A stretch of DNA of 64,000 nt from Korobacter sp963758505 (GCA_963758505.1 CAVWVJ010000003.1:62001-126000); one strand, 5' to 3'. Counted from the first letter of the stretch, positions 45,327 to 54,372 are shown. The notes: generated from the sequence alone by a model not told the origin. Numbers and translations: made by a program.

Positions 45327-45563
45327 TCACCCGATTGCGTTGGCTGGCCGCCACGCCTTTGCCGGCGTCACCGCGGGCGGATCCTTCGGAATCGAGGGCA
45401 GGTCGCTGTCCTCCGGATTCGCAGGCGTCGCACTCGGCGGCGGAGCGGCTTTTTTCTGTTGCTCCTGCAGCGTGGCGGACGGAGCCGAAGGCAGCTCCGC
45501 CGGCTGTTGCGCGGCGGCGAATAATGCCGCCCCTAGGATTACCAACCACACACTGGGTCTCAT
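45327..45563 (-). CDS. N-terminal part of the frameshifted VWA protein
   Basis: This 78-residue frame is a signal peptide (MRPSVWLVILGAALFAAAQQ) followed by a Pro/Ser/Ala-rich spacer (ELPSAPSATLQEQQKKAAPPPSA). Such leaders commonly precede VWA domains in acidobacteria. It stops at TGA 45327 directly after PANAIG. A one-base shift at 45330-45332 continues it as GDSNTPVDADIPTIKV into the VWA frame. Alone it would be a non-functional stub, so I regard it as the 5' part of one gene. Confidence 0.7.
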   Translation of the reverse strand: MRPSVWLVILGAALFAAAQQPAELPSAPSATLQEQQKKAAPPPSATPANPEDSDLPSIPKDPPAVTPAKAWRPANAIG

Positions 45564-45626
45564 TCGTTAAGGCCATTATAAGCTGAGCATCGGAGCCATC
45601 AGCGTGACAAGCCAAGCACCTTCGGT

Positions 45627-46631
45627 CTAGTCCGAGCGAGGCTGCGGATGGCGCAGGTTTTCCAGGAAAAGCTCCAATTCCCGTGGAATGGCACAAGAGA
45701 ACGATAGCGGCTCCCCGGTCTTCGGTTGACGCAACTCGACCGTCGCCGCATGCAGGAAATTTCGATCCAGGGAAGGGATCTTCGAGGCAATCCCCTTCAC
45801 CGCCTTCGTAACGCGCAACTCGCCGGGAGCCCCATACAGCGCGTCCCCGACCACCGGGTGCCCAAGGCTCGCCATGTGCACGCGTATCTGGTGCGTCCGT
45901 CCCGTCTCGATCTTCACTGTCAGGAGGGCAAACTTTCCGTACGGCGATTCGATCTTCTCCAGCACTTCGTAGTGGCTCACCGCATCTCGGCCTCCCGCGC
46001 CGCGCGTCGTCATCCGCGTCCGGCGCGAGGCATCGCGCGCAATCGGGGTATTGATCGTTCCCTTCGCTTTCTTCGGCCAGCCATGCACCAGGGCTATGTA
46101 TTTCTTGTGAACCCGTCGCGAGGAAAACTGTTCGGCGAGTTTGCGATGTGCGACATCGTTCTTCGCCACCACGATGAGCCCGCTCGTCTCTTTGTCCAGC
46201 CGATGAACGATTCCCGGCCGCAATTCGCCACCGAGTTCTGACAGGTTGCGGAACCGATGCAGTAAGGCATTTACCAGCGTGCCGCGATTGCGCGCCTCTT
46301 CCGTCGATCCCGCGCCTGCATGCACCATCATGCCCGCGGGTTTGTTCACGACCGCCAGGTCGTCGTCTTCATACACGATATCGAGCGGTATATCTTCCGC
46401 GATCGCGCGCAACGGCGGCGGCTGATATCCCTCGATTACCTCGATGGTTTCGCCGCCACGCAATTTATAGGAAGATTTGGAAAGTTTTCCATCGACGAGG
46501 ACCTTTCCATCGTCGATCAGCGCCTGCACCCGCCCGCGCGAAATATCCGGCAAGCGCGCCACGAGAAAATGATCGAGACGCGCGGCGACGTCGTCGTCCG
46601 TCGCGACGAATTGTTGGTGTGTAACGTCCAT
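45627..46631 (-). CDS. rluD: RluD-family 23S rRNA pseudouridine synthase
   Basis: The 334-residue protein has an N-terminal S4 RNA-binding domain (RLDHFLVARLPDISRGRVQALIDDGKVLVDG) and an RluA/RluD catalytic domain with the active-site aspartate in GIVHRLDKETSGLIVVAK. FALLTVKIETGRTHQIRVHMASLGHPVVGD follows. It converts uridines to pseudouridine, probably in helix 69 of 23S rRNA. RluD fits best because of the S4 domain, but paralogues RluA/RluC cannot be excluded. It is 32 bases downstream of lgt on the same strand. Confidence 0.9.
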   Translation of the reverse strand: MDVTHQQFVATDDDVAARLDHFLVARLPDISRGRVQALIDDGKVLVDGKLSKSSYKLRGGETIEVIEGYQPPPLRAIAEDIPLDIVYEDDDLAVVNKPAGMMVHAGAGSTEEARNRGTLVNALLHRFRNLSELGGELRPGIVHRLDKETSGLIVVAKNDVAHRKLAEQFSSRRVHKKYIALVHGWPKKAKGTINTPIARDASRRTRMTTRGAGGRDAVSHYEVLEKIESPYGKFALLTVKIETGRTHQIRVHMASLGHPVVGDALYGAPGELRVTKAVKGIASKIPSLDRNFLHAATVELRQPKTGEPLSFSCAIPRELELFLENLRHPQPRSD

Positions 46632-46663
46632 CGGCGATGGAAGATTATGGCAGACGCAACGCT

Positions 46664-47470
46664 TTACCGCGCCGTCGCCAGTTCCGCCGGTCGGCGCAAC
46701 GGCACACGTCGCAACCAGATGATCGTTCCGGCGATGACCATGGCTAGCGCAATGCCCTGCGTTTCGGTCATCCAGGTGCCGAAGAGCTGGCCGCGTCCCG
46801 GATCGCCGCGTAAGAACTCCAGAAAGAAGCGGGCCACGCCATAGATGAACATGTAGGCGCCGACCACCTGGCCTTCAAATCTCTTGTGTTTCAACATCCA
46901 GTAGAGAATCGCAAAGTTCAGCAACTCGACGATCATCTCGTACAGCTGTGTGGGATGGACGTGCACTCCCAGCGGCACCCCGCCAATCTCGTTGGCCAAA
47001 GGGTTGTGGAAGACGACGCCCCACGGCATCGATGTCTCGCGGCCGAAGCAGCAGCCCGCGGAAAAGCATCCGAGCCGGCCGAACGCATGGCCAAGCGCAA
47101 GGCCGGGCGCGAAGACATCTGCTGTGCGCAGCCCCGGCATGTGGTTGCGCCGCATGTACCATGCTCCGCAAATCACCGCGAGCACCACGCCGCCGGAGAA
47201 GACCCCTCCGGCCTGCAACGTAGAAAGCGAGAAGATTTCGCTCGGGTGCGCCACGAAGCGGTCCCACTCGGCGATGAACATCAGCAACTTGGCCCCGACG
47301 ATGCCCGCAAAAACAAAGATGATGGCGAGATTCCAGACTTTGTCCGGATCCATACCCTGCTCTTTTGCGAGTTTCTGGATCAGCAGGATCGCGACCACCA
47401 CGCCAAACGAGACGAGGAAGCCGTAGGTAGGAAGGGCGAAGTGTCCGATGTGGAAGAGTTGCGGGTACAC
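46664..47470 (-). CDS. lgt: Prolipoprotein diacylglyceryl transferase
   Basis: Lgt adds diacylglycerol from phosphatidylglycerol to the lipobox cysteine of prolipoproteins in the inner membrane. The 268-residue protein has seven hydrophobic helices and the family signature GHAFGRLGCFSAGCCFGRETSMPWGVVFHNP, with HPTQLYEM and FLRGDPGRGQLFGTWMTETQ. The start is GTG 47470 (VYPQLFHIG). The signature is of the Cys-rich CFSAGCCFG type rather than E. coli GNFING. It is followed closely by the pseudouridine synthase gene. Confidence 0.95.
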   Translation of the reverse strand: MYPQLFHIGHFALPTYGFLVSFGVVVAILLIQKLAKEQGMDPDKVWNLAIIFVFAGIVGAKLLMFIAEWDRFVAHPSEIFSLSTLQAGGVFSGGVVLAVICGAWYMRRNHMPGLRTADVFAPGLALGHAFGRLGCFSAGCCFGRETSMPWGVVFHNPLANEIGGVPLGVHVHPTQLYEMIVELLNFAILYWMLKHKRFEGQVVGAYMFIYGVARFFLEFLRGDPGRGQLFGTWMTETQGIALAMVIAGTIIWLRRVPLRRPAELATAR

Positions 47471-47809
47471 AGCACTATTTTAGACGTACGAGCGGATGCT
47501 TTTGGTGCAGAAACACTAATGCCGACCCGCGTAGCCGTGCGTGATGGGCCGTCAATGAACCCGTTCACCACGGTGGGTGCCCTCCGAGATCCTTCAGGCC
47601 TCTCCGCATGGCGGAGCATGGCACACCAGATCTATGTCGAGGCGGGCTCCCTGTTCATTGAATATCGGTTCAAAAAACGGTTGCCATCCGTCACCAACCT
47701 TGCAGGCCGGCTTCAGTGGGTTTGATGCTACGCAATGCACTCTCGATGCGCAAGCGAAGGCTGCAAAATTGATGGTAATTGGCTTGCTTCACCGCACTCC
47801 ATCATGGGA
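47471..47809. other. Intergenic region upstream of lgt
   Basis: These 339 bases lie between the lgt start and the end of the DUF1906-like gene. No open frame here has protein-like composition. The only structure I see is a short hairpin CTCCGC-ATG-GCGGAG (47602-47616). The lgt promoter should be in the left part, but no clear -10/-35 pair stands out. Confidence 0.5.
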
Positions 47810-48643
47810 CTACCGCCCCTGCGATGGATCGTTCGAGGTTGCGGTATTCACATCGACATGCGTTGTGGGCAGCCCCGGCGGATAACAGTTGCCATCCTTG
47901 TTGTAGTTCCTTGCGCAACTCCTGGCTTCGTCGCGGCGTGGAGATTGCGCGAATTGCCAGATTTCCGCATACCCGACGCCGCTCTTTGCAGGAGCGGGCG
48001 GACGCTTGGGAAACACACAGCCGCGCGATGGTGGGCACGAATCGTTATAGGCCCATATCGCGATCTGCCGTCCTTCCGCATGCTCGTGAATATCCTTCGC
48101 AGTGACGACGGTCTCGCCCGCATCTTCCGTGAAGGGGACGGCCGAGCAGTACACCCCCGCGCGGAACCCGGCGGCGGTCACGGCGTCGGCCCATGCATGC
48201 AGGTAGGCACGCTGCTCAGGAAGCATGCGGCCACCTTCTTCCTGGTCGATGAAGATCAGCGTTCGCGCACGAAAGCCCTCCGCGTTAGCCCGGGCGGCGG
48301 CGTCCTTGCCATCGCGACTCCCCATTTGAGCGGGGTTCTTACCCTTCAGCTCCTTGTACAGCCGCCCGTTATAAAGGACTGCGAAGCCAAAGCCGGCCGC
48401 CTTCACAATGTCACGCTTGCCGGCCCACGAATTCGCTTTCGCGCCCGGAGGATTGTTCAGCCAATACCCGGTCCACTCGAACGTTTTGCGCAGCGCAGTG
48501 AGACCCTGGTCGCCGGGATAGTCGTTGCGGTCAAATCCAAGGGAATATTGGGCCTCCTCCTGCGCCGCCGCTAACCGGCTGAAACCGCAGAAGATGACGA
48601 GGAACACAGCGCAAACTGTTAAAATAGAAGTCGTTCTGGGCAT
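47810..48643 (-). CDS. Secreted glycoside-hydrolase-like (DUF1906-type) protein
   Basis: From ATG 48643 the 277-residue product begins with a signal peptide (MPRTTSILTVCAVFLVIFCGFSRLAAA). It continues as a TIM-barrel-like domain resembling DUF1906/GH25: YSLGFDRNDYPG, WTGYWLNNPPGA, VKAAGFGFAVLYNGR, TLIFIDQEEGGRMLPEQRAYLHAWADAVTAAGFRAGVYCS, IAIWAYND and IWQFAQS. The IDQEEGG strand end is where GH25 lysozymes carry their acidic pair. It may act on peptidoglycan or another glycan. The longer frame from 48826 is not supported. Family assignment is moderate. Confidence 0.72.
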   Translation of the reverse strand: MPRTTSILTVCAVFLVIFCGFSRLAAAQEEAQYSLGFDRNDYPGDQGLTALRKTFEWTGYWLNNPPGAKANSWAGKRDIVKAAGFGFAVLYNGRLYKELKGKNPAQMGSRDGKDAAARANAEGFRARTLIFIDQEEGGRMLPEQRAYLHAWADAVTAAGFRAGVYCSAVPFTEDAGETVVTAKDIHEHAEGRQIAIWAYNDSCPPSRGCVFPKRPPAPAKSGVGYAEIWQFAQSPRRDEARSCARNYNKDGNCYPPGLPTTHVDVNTATSNDPSQGR

Positions 48644-48918
48644 GGCGAGTGCGCGCGCCGCCGGGCAATGGCGTTGCGAAGCGGCGCATCTTCCGTCATA
48701 ATAACGGTTTGCCCCCGGTTGCGTCCGGTTTCCTGAGAGCTTCAGCGCCGGATACTCGCCAGTGGTAGATGTGCATTCCATGCCGCGTATTCTGCGCGCT
48801 TTGGATCCTGACAATCCCCTGCACAAGGGAAGGCCTGTAACGCGGGTATGCGCCCACGTTGGGACCAGTTGTGCGACCCGTGAACGGAAAGTTCGCGGCT
48901 AACCAAGGAGAAGGTTTC

Positions 48919-49176
48919 GTGTTAATGATTCGCTTGTCGCGCCGTGGCGCGCGCAAACAACCGCACTACCGCATCGTCGTCATCGAGAAGGATCGCGCCC
49001 GCGATGGCCGCTCCGTCGAAGTCGTCGGCACCTACAATCCCCGCACTAATCCTGCTTCCGTCGAACTGAAGCGCGACCGCGTGGATTACTGGGTCAGCAA
49101 GGGCGCCCAGATGAGCGACCGGGTGAAGAAGCTTTGGGACAAAGCGCCCGCGGCTGCTCCGGCAAACGTTGCGTAG
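48919..49176 (+). CDS. rpsP: 30S ribosomal protein S16
   Basis: S16 is an early-binding protein of the small subunit. IRLSRRGARKQPHYRIVVIEKDRARDGRSVEVVGTYNPR and the VDYWVSKGAQMSDRVKKL end are diagnostic. The start GTG 48919 (MLMIRLS) has AAGGAG at 48905-48910, eight bases upstream. ATG 48925 is the alternative, with AAGG ten bases before. It heads the conserved operon rpsP-khpA-rimM-trmD-rplS-rnhB. The usual upstream neighbour ffh is absent here. Confidence 0.96.
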   Translation: MLMIRLSRRGARKQPHYRIVVIEKDRARDGRSVEVVGTYNPRTNPASVELKRDRVDYWVSKGAQMSDRVKKLWDKAPAAAPANVA

Positions 49177-49202
49177 ATTCCAGCTTCGAGCGAGGCCCAA
49201 CG

Positions 49203-49457
49203 ATGAACACTGCAGCCAAAGGTGATCCGCGCGTCCTGATTGAAACCCTGGCGAAAGCGCTGGTGGAAGCTCCGGACGAGGTCGTAGTGGACGTGGAGCA
49301 GGACGGCGAAACGACGTATGTGAACCTCGAGGTCGCCGAAAGCGACATGGGACGCATCATCGGACGCCAGGGCCGCACCGCGAAATCGTTGCGGGCGATC
49401 TTGAATGCCGCCGGCGTGCGGCACAAGGTCCATTACGAGCTCGATATCCTGGATTGA
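49203..49457 (+). CDS. khpA: KH-domain RNA-binding protein KhpA
   Basis: The 84-residue protein is a single KH domain of the KhpA/YlqC family, which with KhpB binds many RNAs and affects cell division and ribosome assembly. The GxxG loop is in MGRIIGRQGRTAKSLRAIL. It sits in its usual place between rpsP and rimM. ATG 49203 gives the family-standard length, whereas the longest frame begins inside rpsP. Confidence 0.93.
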   Translation: MNTAAKGDPRVLIETLAKALVEAPDEVVVDVEQDGETTYVNLEVAESDMGRIIGRQGRTAKSLRAILNAAGVRHKVHYELDILD

Positions 49458-49535
49458 GCTGCTTTGAAAGGGCGGGAGTTCACTCCCGCCGTACGCGCGG
49501 CTTTAACCGCTGCTGGAATTCGGGCTTGTGAACGA

Positions 49536-50156
49536 GTGAGCGCAGAAGATCAATTCGTCACCATCGCCCGAATCCAGAAAACCCAGGGCCGGATCGGCGA
49601 GGTCTTCGCGGAGTTGTTCACCGACTTCCCCGAGCTCTTTGCAGAACGCCACCGGTTGTTCGTATTGCCGGAGCGGGGCGAACGGCGCGAGTTGGAGCTG
49701 GAAGATCACTGGTTTCACAAGGGTGGGGTGGTTTTAAAGTTTCAGGGGATCGAAACCATCAGCGAGGCAGAAGGCTTGCTCCGCGGCGAGGTGCAGATTC
49801 CCCGGCAGGATCGGGCCCAGTTGGAAGAAGGCGCCACTTATGTGAGCGACCTCATGGGCTGCGAGCTCTTTGAGATACGTGGTTCGGAAACACGCCGCAT
49901 TGGCTCGGTCTCCGATGTCGACTTCAGCGCTGGAGAAGCGCCGCTGCTGGTCGTCAAAGGCGACCGCGAATATCTGATTCCGTACGTCGAAGGCTTCCTG
50001 AAATCGGCGGACTTCGCGGCGAAACGAATCGAGATGGTCCTCCCGGAAGGCCTGCTGGAAGTCGATGCTCCGTTGTCGAAAACGGAGCGCGAGCGCCAGA
50101 AAGCCGAGGCCGACGAGGCTCGCGACGCCGGCGAAGAAAAGCGGCGCAGACGATGA
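49536..50156 (+). CDS. rimM: Ribosome maturation factor RimM
   Basis: RimM helps mature the 3' domain of 16S rRNA and binds S19. The N-terminal barrel opens FVTIARIQKTQGRIGEVFAELFTDFPE, and the PRC-barrel domain has YVSDLMGCELFE, GSVSDVDFSAGEAPLLVVKG and YLIPYVEGFLKSAD. The C-terminal 30 residues are charged and extra. I place the start at GTG 49536, because the 24 residues before it are not family-like; the frame is open from TTG 49464. It overlaps trmD by four bases. Confidence 0.92.
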   Translation: MSAEDQFVTIARIQKTQGRIGEVFAELFTDFPELFAERHRLFVLPERGERRELELEDHWFHKGGVVLKFQGIETISEAEGLLRGEVQIPRQDRAQLEEGATYVSDLMGCELFEIRGSETRRIGSVSDVDFSAGEAPLLVVKGDREYLIPYVEGFLKSADFAAKRIEMVLPEGLLEVDAPLSKTERERQKAEADEARDAGEEKRRRR

Positions 50157-50947
50157 AGATCGATCTGATCACCATCTTTCCCGAATTCTTTCGCGGCCCG
50201 CTCGATCACGGCATCGTAAGCCGCGCGCAGAAAGCAGGACTGGTGGAAATCGCCATCCGCGATTTGCGCGAGTTCACCCATGACCGGCACCGCACCGTGG
50301 ACGACCGTCCTTTCGGAGGTGGTGAAGGCATGGTATTGAAGCCGGAGCCGATCTTCGAGTGTCTCGAAGCGATGCAGGTTCCGCCGAGCGGCCAACGGGA
50401 GAACGTCCGGGTGCTGGTGTTGTCGCCACAGGGAAGGCTGTTCAACCAGCAGATGGCGTCGGAGCTGAGCAAGCTCGATCGCCTGGTGTTGATCAGTGGA
50501 CGATACGAAGGCATCGACGAGCGGGTTTCGGAGTTTCTTGCCGATGGAGAAGTTTCCGTAGGCGACTTTGTTTTGAGTGGCGGCGAATTGGGTGCGGCGA
50601 TCATCGTGGATGCAGTCACGCGGTTGCTGCCCGGCGCACTGGGGAATGCCGATTCCGCCCGCCAGGAGTCGTTTACCGCGGTCGAAAAGGAGTTGGGCGA
50701 TGGCCCCGATTCCACCTGCGGTTCCGGCGGACTGCTGGATTATCCGCACTACACGCGGCCGGCGGAGTTTCTCGGCCACACGGTTCCCGAGGTCCTGCAA
50801 AACGGGAACCATGATGAGATTCGGCGCTGGCGTCGCAAGCGCGCGCTGGAGAAGACGTTCAAGAATCGTCCCGACTTGTTGAGCGGGGCAGAGTTGAGCA
50901 AGGAAGATCAGAAGTACCTCGCCGAGTTGCGAGATAAAAGAGATTAG
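50153..50947 (+). CDS. trmD: tRNA (guanine-N1)-methyltransferase TrmD
   Basis: TrmD methylates G37 of tRNAs with G36, preventing frameshifts. The SPOUT knot is seen in VLVLSPQGRLFNQQMASEL, LVLISGRYEGIDERV and VSVGDFVLSGGELGAAIIVDAV. The C-terminal helical domain has PHYTRPAEFLGHTVPEVL, HDEIRRWRRK. Its ATG overlaps the rimM stop (ATGA), giving tight coupling. Confidence 0.97.
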   Translation: MKIDLITIFPEFFRGPLDHGIVSRAQKAGLVEIAIRDLREFTHDRHRTVDDRPFGGGEGMVLKPEPIFECLEAMQVPPSGQRENVRVLVLSPQGRLFNQQMASELSKLDRLVLISGRYEGIDERVSEFLADGEVSVGDFVLSGGELGAAIIVDAVTRLLPGALGNADSARQESFTAVEKELGDGPDSTCGSGGLLDYPHYTRPAEFLGHTVPEVLQNGNHDEIRRWRRKRALEKTFKNRPDLLSGAELSKEDQKYLAELRDKRD

Positions 50948-50965
50948 TTTCAGAAGGAAGAAATC

Positions 50966-51331
50966 ATGTCGAATTCACAAGTCATTGAGAAGTTGTTGGC
51001 GAAAGCGAAGCGCACCGATCTCCCGCAGTTTGCGCCGGGAGACACCGTCCGCGTCCAGGTCAGGATCAAGGAAGGCGATAAAGAGCGCCTGCAGGCATTT
51101 GAAGGCGTCGTCATCGCCAAGAGCAATGGCCTGCAGCCCAGCTTCACCGTCCGCAAAGTAAGCTTCGGACAGGGCGTCGAGCGTATCTTCCCTACCAATT
51201 CGAAGGTCATCGACAAGATAGAAGTGCTGCGCTCCTCGAAGGTCCGCCGCGCCAAGCTCTATTACCTGCGCGCGTTAAAGGGCAAGGCTGCGCGCCTGAA
51301 GGAAGTCGACACGCGAACGAAGACGGTTTAA
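50966..51331 (+). CDS. rplS: 50S ribosomal protein L19
   Basis: L19 lies at the 30S-50S interface. The family pattern is clear in FAPGDTVRVQVRIKEGDKERLQAFEGVVIAK, SFTVRKVSFGQGVERIFPTNS and VRRAKLYYLRALKGKAARLKE. The gene follows trmD by 18 bases with an AAGGA site before the ATG. Confidence 0.97.
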   Translation: MSNSQVIEKLLAKAKRTDLPQFAPGDTVRVQVRIKEGDKERLQAFEGVVIAKSNGLQPSFTVRKVSFGQGVERIFPTNSKVIDKIEVLRSSKVRRAKLYYLRALKGKAARLKEVDTRTKTV

Positions 51332-51367
51332 TCGTTCCGCGTTGCAAGCGAGAGAGAACTGCGGGTG

Positions 51368-51399
51368 GCCCACCCTTGTCACCCAGTAACAGGGTGGGC
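51368..51399. repeat. Nine-base-pair inverted repeat before rnhB
   Basis: GCCCACCCT (51368-51376) and AGGGTGGGC (51391-51399) are perfect arms around a 14-base loop that itself contains GTCAC and GTAAC. No T tract follows, so it is not a standard terminator for rplS. It looks like a dispersed intergenic palindrome, and it also argues that rnhB starts after it. Confidence 0.5.
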
Positions 51400-51430
51400 G
51401 ACCGCGCGGCGCCTTCTGAGATATTCCCTG

Positions 51431-52222
51431 GTGGCTCCTTCCAAGAAATCGCCGAAAAACCTCAAGACCGGCAAGCCACTCTCCAAGGCCGCGGCCAAGC
51501 TCCGCCTCCTCAAACGGCTGAAATGCACCACGAAATTCGAGAAGCTCGCGTGGACGGCCGGCGCAAAGTTTGTCGCAGGCGTCGATGAAGTCGGACGCGG
51601 CTCTCTCTTCGGCCCCGTCGTCGCCGCTGCCGTCATTCTCGATCCCAACTACCGCATCAAGGGCCTGCGTGACTCCAAGCTGCTGCCCGCCGAGCGCCGC
51701 GAGATCCTCGACAAGCGCATCCGCGAGCACGCCATCGCCTGGTCCATTGCCGCCGTGGACGTCGCACGCATCGATCAGCTCAACATCTACTGGGCCTCGA
51801 ACCTCGCAATGAAGCACGCCGTGCGCGGACTCTCCTGCGCTCCCGACCACCTGCTGATCGACGCAATGCGTCTCGACCTCGAGTGCGCGCAAACCAAGAT
51901 CATCCACGGCGATGCCCTTTCCGCCTCCATCGCCGCCGCCTCGATCATCGCCAAGGTCTACCGTGATGCCCTGATCTGCGAATGGGCGCCCATCTTCCCG
52001 GAGTACGACCTGGCCAGCAACAAGGGCTACAGCGCACCAAAGCACATCAAGGCGCTACGCGAGTTTGGGCCGTCGCCGCTGCACCGCCAGTCGTTCGCGC
52101 CGGTATGGCTGGCCTCCACCCCGCAGGAGGTCCTGGAATCCATCTTGGACGAGACCGCGGAGGCCATCGCGCCACCCGAGATCCTTGCCGAGGACGACCC
52201 TCTCAGTAGAGGTCGAGGTTGA
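51431..52222 (+). CDS. rnhB: Ribonuclease HII
   Basis: RNase HII cuts RNA in RNA-DNA hybrids and removes single ribonucleotides from DNA. The catalytic residues lie in VAGVDEVGRGSLFGPVVAAAVIL (Asp-Glu), LLIDAMRL and AASIIAKVYRDAL. The region before the catalytic domain is Lys-rich (SKKSPKNLKTGKPLSKAAAKLRLLKRLK), an extension also seen in other acidobacteria-like proteins. I use GTG 51431; the frame is open from GTG 51365, but that would place the hairpin inside the gene. It closes the rpsP operon. Confidence 0.92.
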   Translation: MAPSKKSPKNLKTGKPLSKAAAKLRLLKRLKCTTKFEKLAWTAGAKFVAGVDEVGRGSLFGPVVAAAVILDPNYRIKGLRDSKLLPAERREILDKRIREHAIAWSIAAVDVARIDQLNIYWASNLAMKHAVRGLSCAPDHLLIDAMRLDLECAQTKIIHGDALSASIAAASIIAKVYRDALICEWAPIFPEYDLASNKGYSAPKHIKALREFGPSPLHRQSFAPVWLASTPQEVLESILDETAEAIAPPEILAEDDPLSRGRG

Positions 52223-52452
52223 AGTTTGCCAGGCGCTCGCCGTCGGGAAGCGAGCCAAAGTCTCGTATTCACTTTCGGGATTCGCATTCCGGAGACACTC
52301 CGTGCTAAACATGAAGGGCACGCGCGTGTTGCTTTACCGGCATGTTGGCAAGAGCTCCATCATTCTTTCGAAGCCTGGCAGCATCTCAATTTCGACGGCA
52401 ACTCCGGGCGTTTGCTGCCGGATTGCGCCAGGTCTGATCGAGGACAAGACGC

Positions 52453-53196
52453 ATGAAACGCATTCTCGTGGTCACCGCTCATCCGGATGACGAGGTCGGT
52501 GGCTTCGGTGGCACCCTGTTGAAATACCGCGCCCTGGGGGCTGAGACCTACGTCATCTGCCTGACTGCCGGCGAAGCCGCGACCAACCGTGGCCATGCCA
52601 AGCGGGACGACGAACTCGCGGAATTACGACGCGCTGAATTCGCAGCTTCCTGCAATGTGCTGAAGATTTCCCAGGGATGGGTACTGGATTACAGGGATGG
52701 CGCGCTCGATCGCGAAAACTGCTACCGCGTGGTCGCCGACCTGGTAAAACGCATTCGCGAAATCCGCCCCCACGTGCTGCTCACCTTTGGCCCTGACGGC
52801 TCCGTGACCGGGCACCCCGATCACTCGATGACCTCGATCTTCGCCACCCTTGCGTTTCACTGGGCAGGCCGCAGGAACCGATTCGCCGACCAGTTCTGGA
52901 CGGAGCTCCAGGATCATCGCGTCCAGAAACTTTACTACCAGACGACCAATTACCTCCTGCCGGACCGTCCTCCCGTATCGCCTTCCCCTATAACTTGCGA
53001 GATCGACACCCATGAATACTTTAAAGAGAAGCTTCGCGCCTTCCGGCAGCACAGCTCTCAGGCTCCGCTCTTCGATCTGTTCGAAATGAATATGGGGAAG
53101 CGCCCGGAATCCGAAATCTTCCATCTTGCCGCCATGGAGACCCCGCGGCGCTGCTCAATGGAAACGGATATCTTCGAAGGGATCGGCGATGGTTGA
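52453..53196 (+). CDS. Cytoplasmic PIG-L/LmbE-type deacetylase
   Basis: The 247-residue protein is a plain PIG-L domain without signal peptide. The zinc motif is VVTAHPDDEVGGFGGTL, with the second part TGHPDHSMTS and the helix RRAEFAASCNVL between. Relatives deacetylate GlcNAc-containing small molecules, for example in bacillithiol or mycothiol synthesis (BshB/MshB). A bacillithiol role is possible, since related genes occur in many acidobacteria. No other thiol-synthesis gene is near. It converges on mqnC. Confidence 0.88.
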   Translation: MKRILVVTAHPDDEVGGFGGTLLKYRALGAETYVICLTAGEAATNRGHAKRDDELAELRRAEFAASCNVLKISQGWVLDYRDGALDRENCYRVVADLVKRIREIRPHVLLTFGPDGSVTGHPDHSMTSIFATLAFHWAGRRNRFADQFWTELQDHRVQKLYYQTTNYLLPDRPPVSPSPITCEIDTHEYFKEKLRAFRQHSSQAPLFDLFEMNMGKRPESEIFHLAAMETPRRCSMETDIFEGIGDG

Positions 53197-53219
53197 TCCA
53201 GAAGCTCTGCCGCTCTGAA

Positions 53220-54266
53220 TTAGTTCAGGAAATACTGCCGGTACAGCGTGTCCCGCTGCTTGGGAACGAAGCCTGCATCGCGGATGATCCGCCGCAGCTC
53301 TTCTTCGGTGGTGCAGTTGGTCACGCCCGCCGACTTCACCACGTTCTCCTCGATCATCACCGAACCCACGTCGTTGCCGCCGAAGCGCAGTCCCATCTGG
53401 CAGACCTTCAGCCCCTGCGTTACCCAGCTCGATTGCACGTTGAGGAAATTCGAAAGATACAGCCGCGAAATCGCCAGCGTCTTCAGGTATTCGATCGCCG
53501 TCGCCTCATCCCACCCGCGTCCGCCGAGCGCGGTGTGTTGCGGCTGGAAGGTCCACGGGATAAACGCCGTGAAGCCGCCGGTCTCTTCCTGCAGGCGAAA
53601 GACGTGGTCGAGATGGTTGATGCGGTGCTCGATCGTCTCGCCCACGCCGAACATCATGGTCGCCGTGGTGCGCATGCCCAGCTTGTGGGCGGTGCGATGC
53701 ACCAGCAGCCACTCTTCCGTGCCGCACTTCAGCCGGGCAATCTTGTGGCGTACTTCGTCATCGAGAATCTCGGCACCGCCGCCTGGAATCGAATCCAGCC
53801 CAGAATCGCGCAACCGTCGGATCGTCTCCTCTACGGAGATGTGGCTGTACTCCGCAATCGCAAGAATTTCCGAGGCTGAGAAGCAGTGCAGGTGAACTTG
53901 CGGGAAGCGCTCCTTGATGCCGCGCATCATGCGCTCGAAGTAGTCGATCTTCAGATCGGGATGCAGGCCGCCCTGCATCAGCACACCGGTACCGCCGAGT
54001 TCCACGGTTTCCTGGATCTTCGCGTAAATCGTGTCGAAGTCGAGGATGTAGCCCTCTTTGGCCAGTTTGCCCTTCAGCGGCCGATAAAACGCGCAGAAGG
54101 TGCAGTACTCGGTGCAGAAGTTCGTGTAGTTGATGTTGCGGTCGATGATGTAGGTGACCACGCCTTCCGGATGCAACCGGCGCCGCACCGCATCGGCTTC
54201 CATGCCGATGCCGATCAGGTCATCGGAGCGAAACATCTCGAGAGCTTGTTCCCGGCTAAGCGACAT
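53220..54266 (-). CDS. mqnC: Cyclic dehypoxanthinyl futalosine synthase MqnC
   Basis: MqnC is the radical-SAM enzyme that cyclises dehypoxanthinylfutalosine in the futalosine route to menaquinone. The 4Fe-4S cluster motif is CTEYCTFCAF, preceded by NINYTNF. Further family blocks are GGTGVLMQGGLHPDLKIDYFE, GLDSIPGGGAEIL, TTATMMFGVGETIEHR and GFTAFIPWTFQPQ. I start at ATG 54266 (MSLSREQAL). With mqnA at 43 kb it shows that this organism uses the futalosine pathway; mqnE lies outside. Confidence 0.95.
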   Translation of the reverse strand: MSLSREQALEMFRSDDLIGIGMEADAVRRRLHPEGVVTYIIDRNINYTNFCTEYCTFCAFYRPLKGKLAKEGYILDFDTIYAKIQETVELGGTGVLMQGGLHPDLKIDYFERMMRGIKERFPQVHLHCFSASEILAIAEYSHISVEETIRRLRDSGLDSIPGGGAEILDDEVRHKIARLKCGTEEWLLVHRTAHKLGMRTTATMMFGVGETIEHRINHLDHVFRLQEETGGFTAFIPWTFQPQHTALGGRGWDEATAIEYLKTLAISRLYLSNFLNVQSSWVTQGLKVCQMGLRFGGNDVGSVMIEENVVKSAGVTNCTTEEELRRIIRDAGFVPKQRDTLYRQYFLN

Positions 54267-54372
54267 ACAGTGCCTTATTCTAGCGTAGCGCTGCCCCGGG
54301 CGTGGTGTGCGCCCAGTCACTTTTTCTGCATCGCCCGCGTGAAATAATGAGTCTTCTCACGGAGAGGCACTC

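Noticed and set aside
47577..47885. 102-codon plus-strand frame upstream of the DUF1906-like gene end
   Set aside because: No start signals or recognisable composition, and it overlaps the 3' end of the opposite gene.
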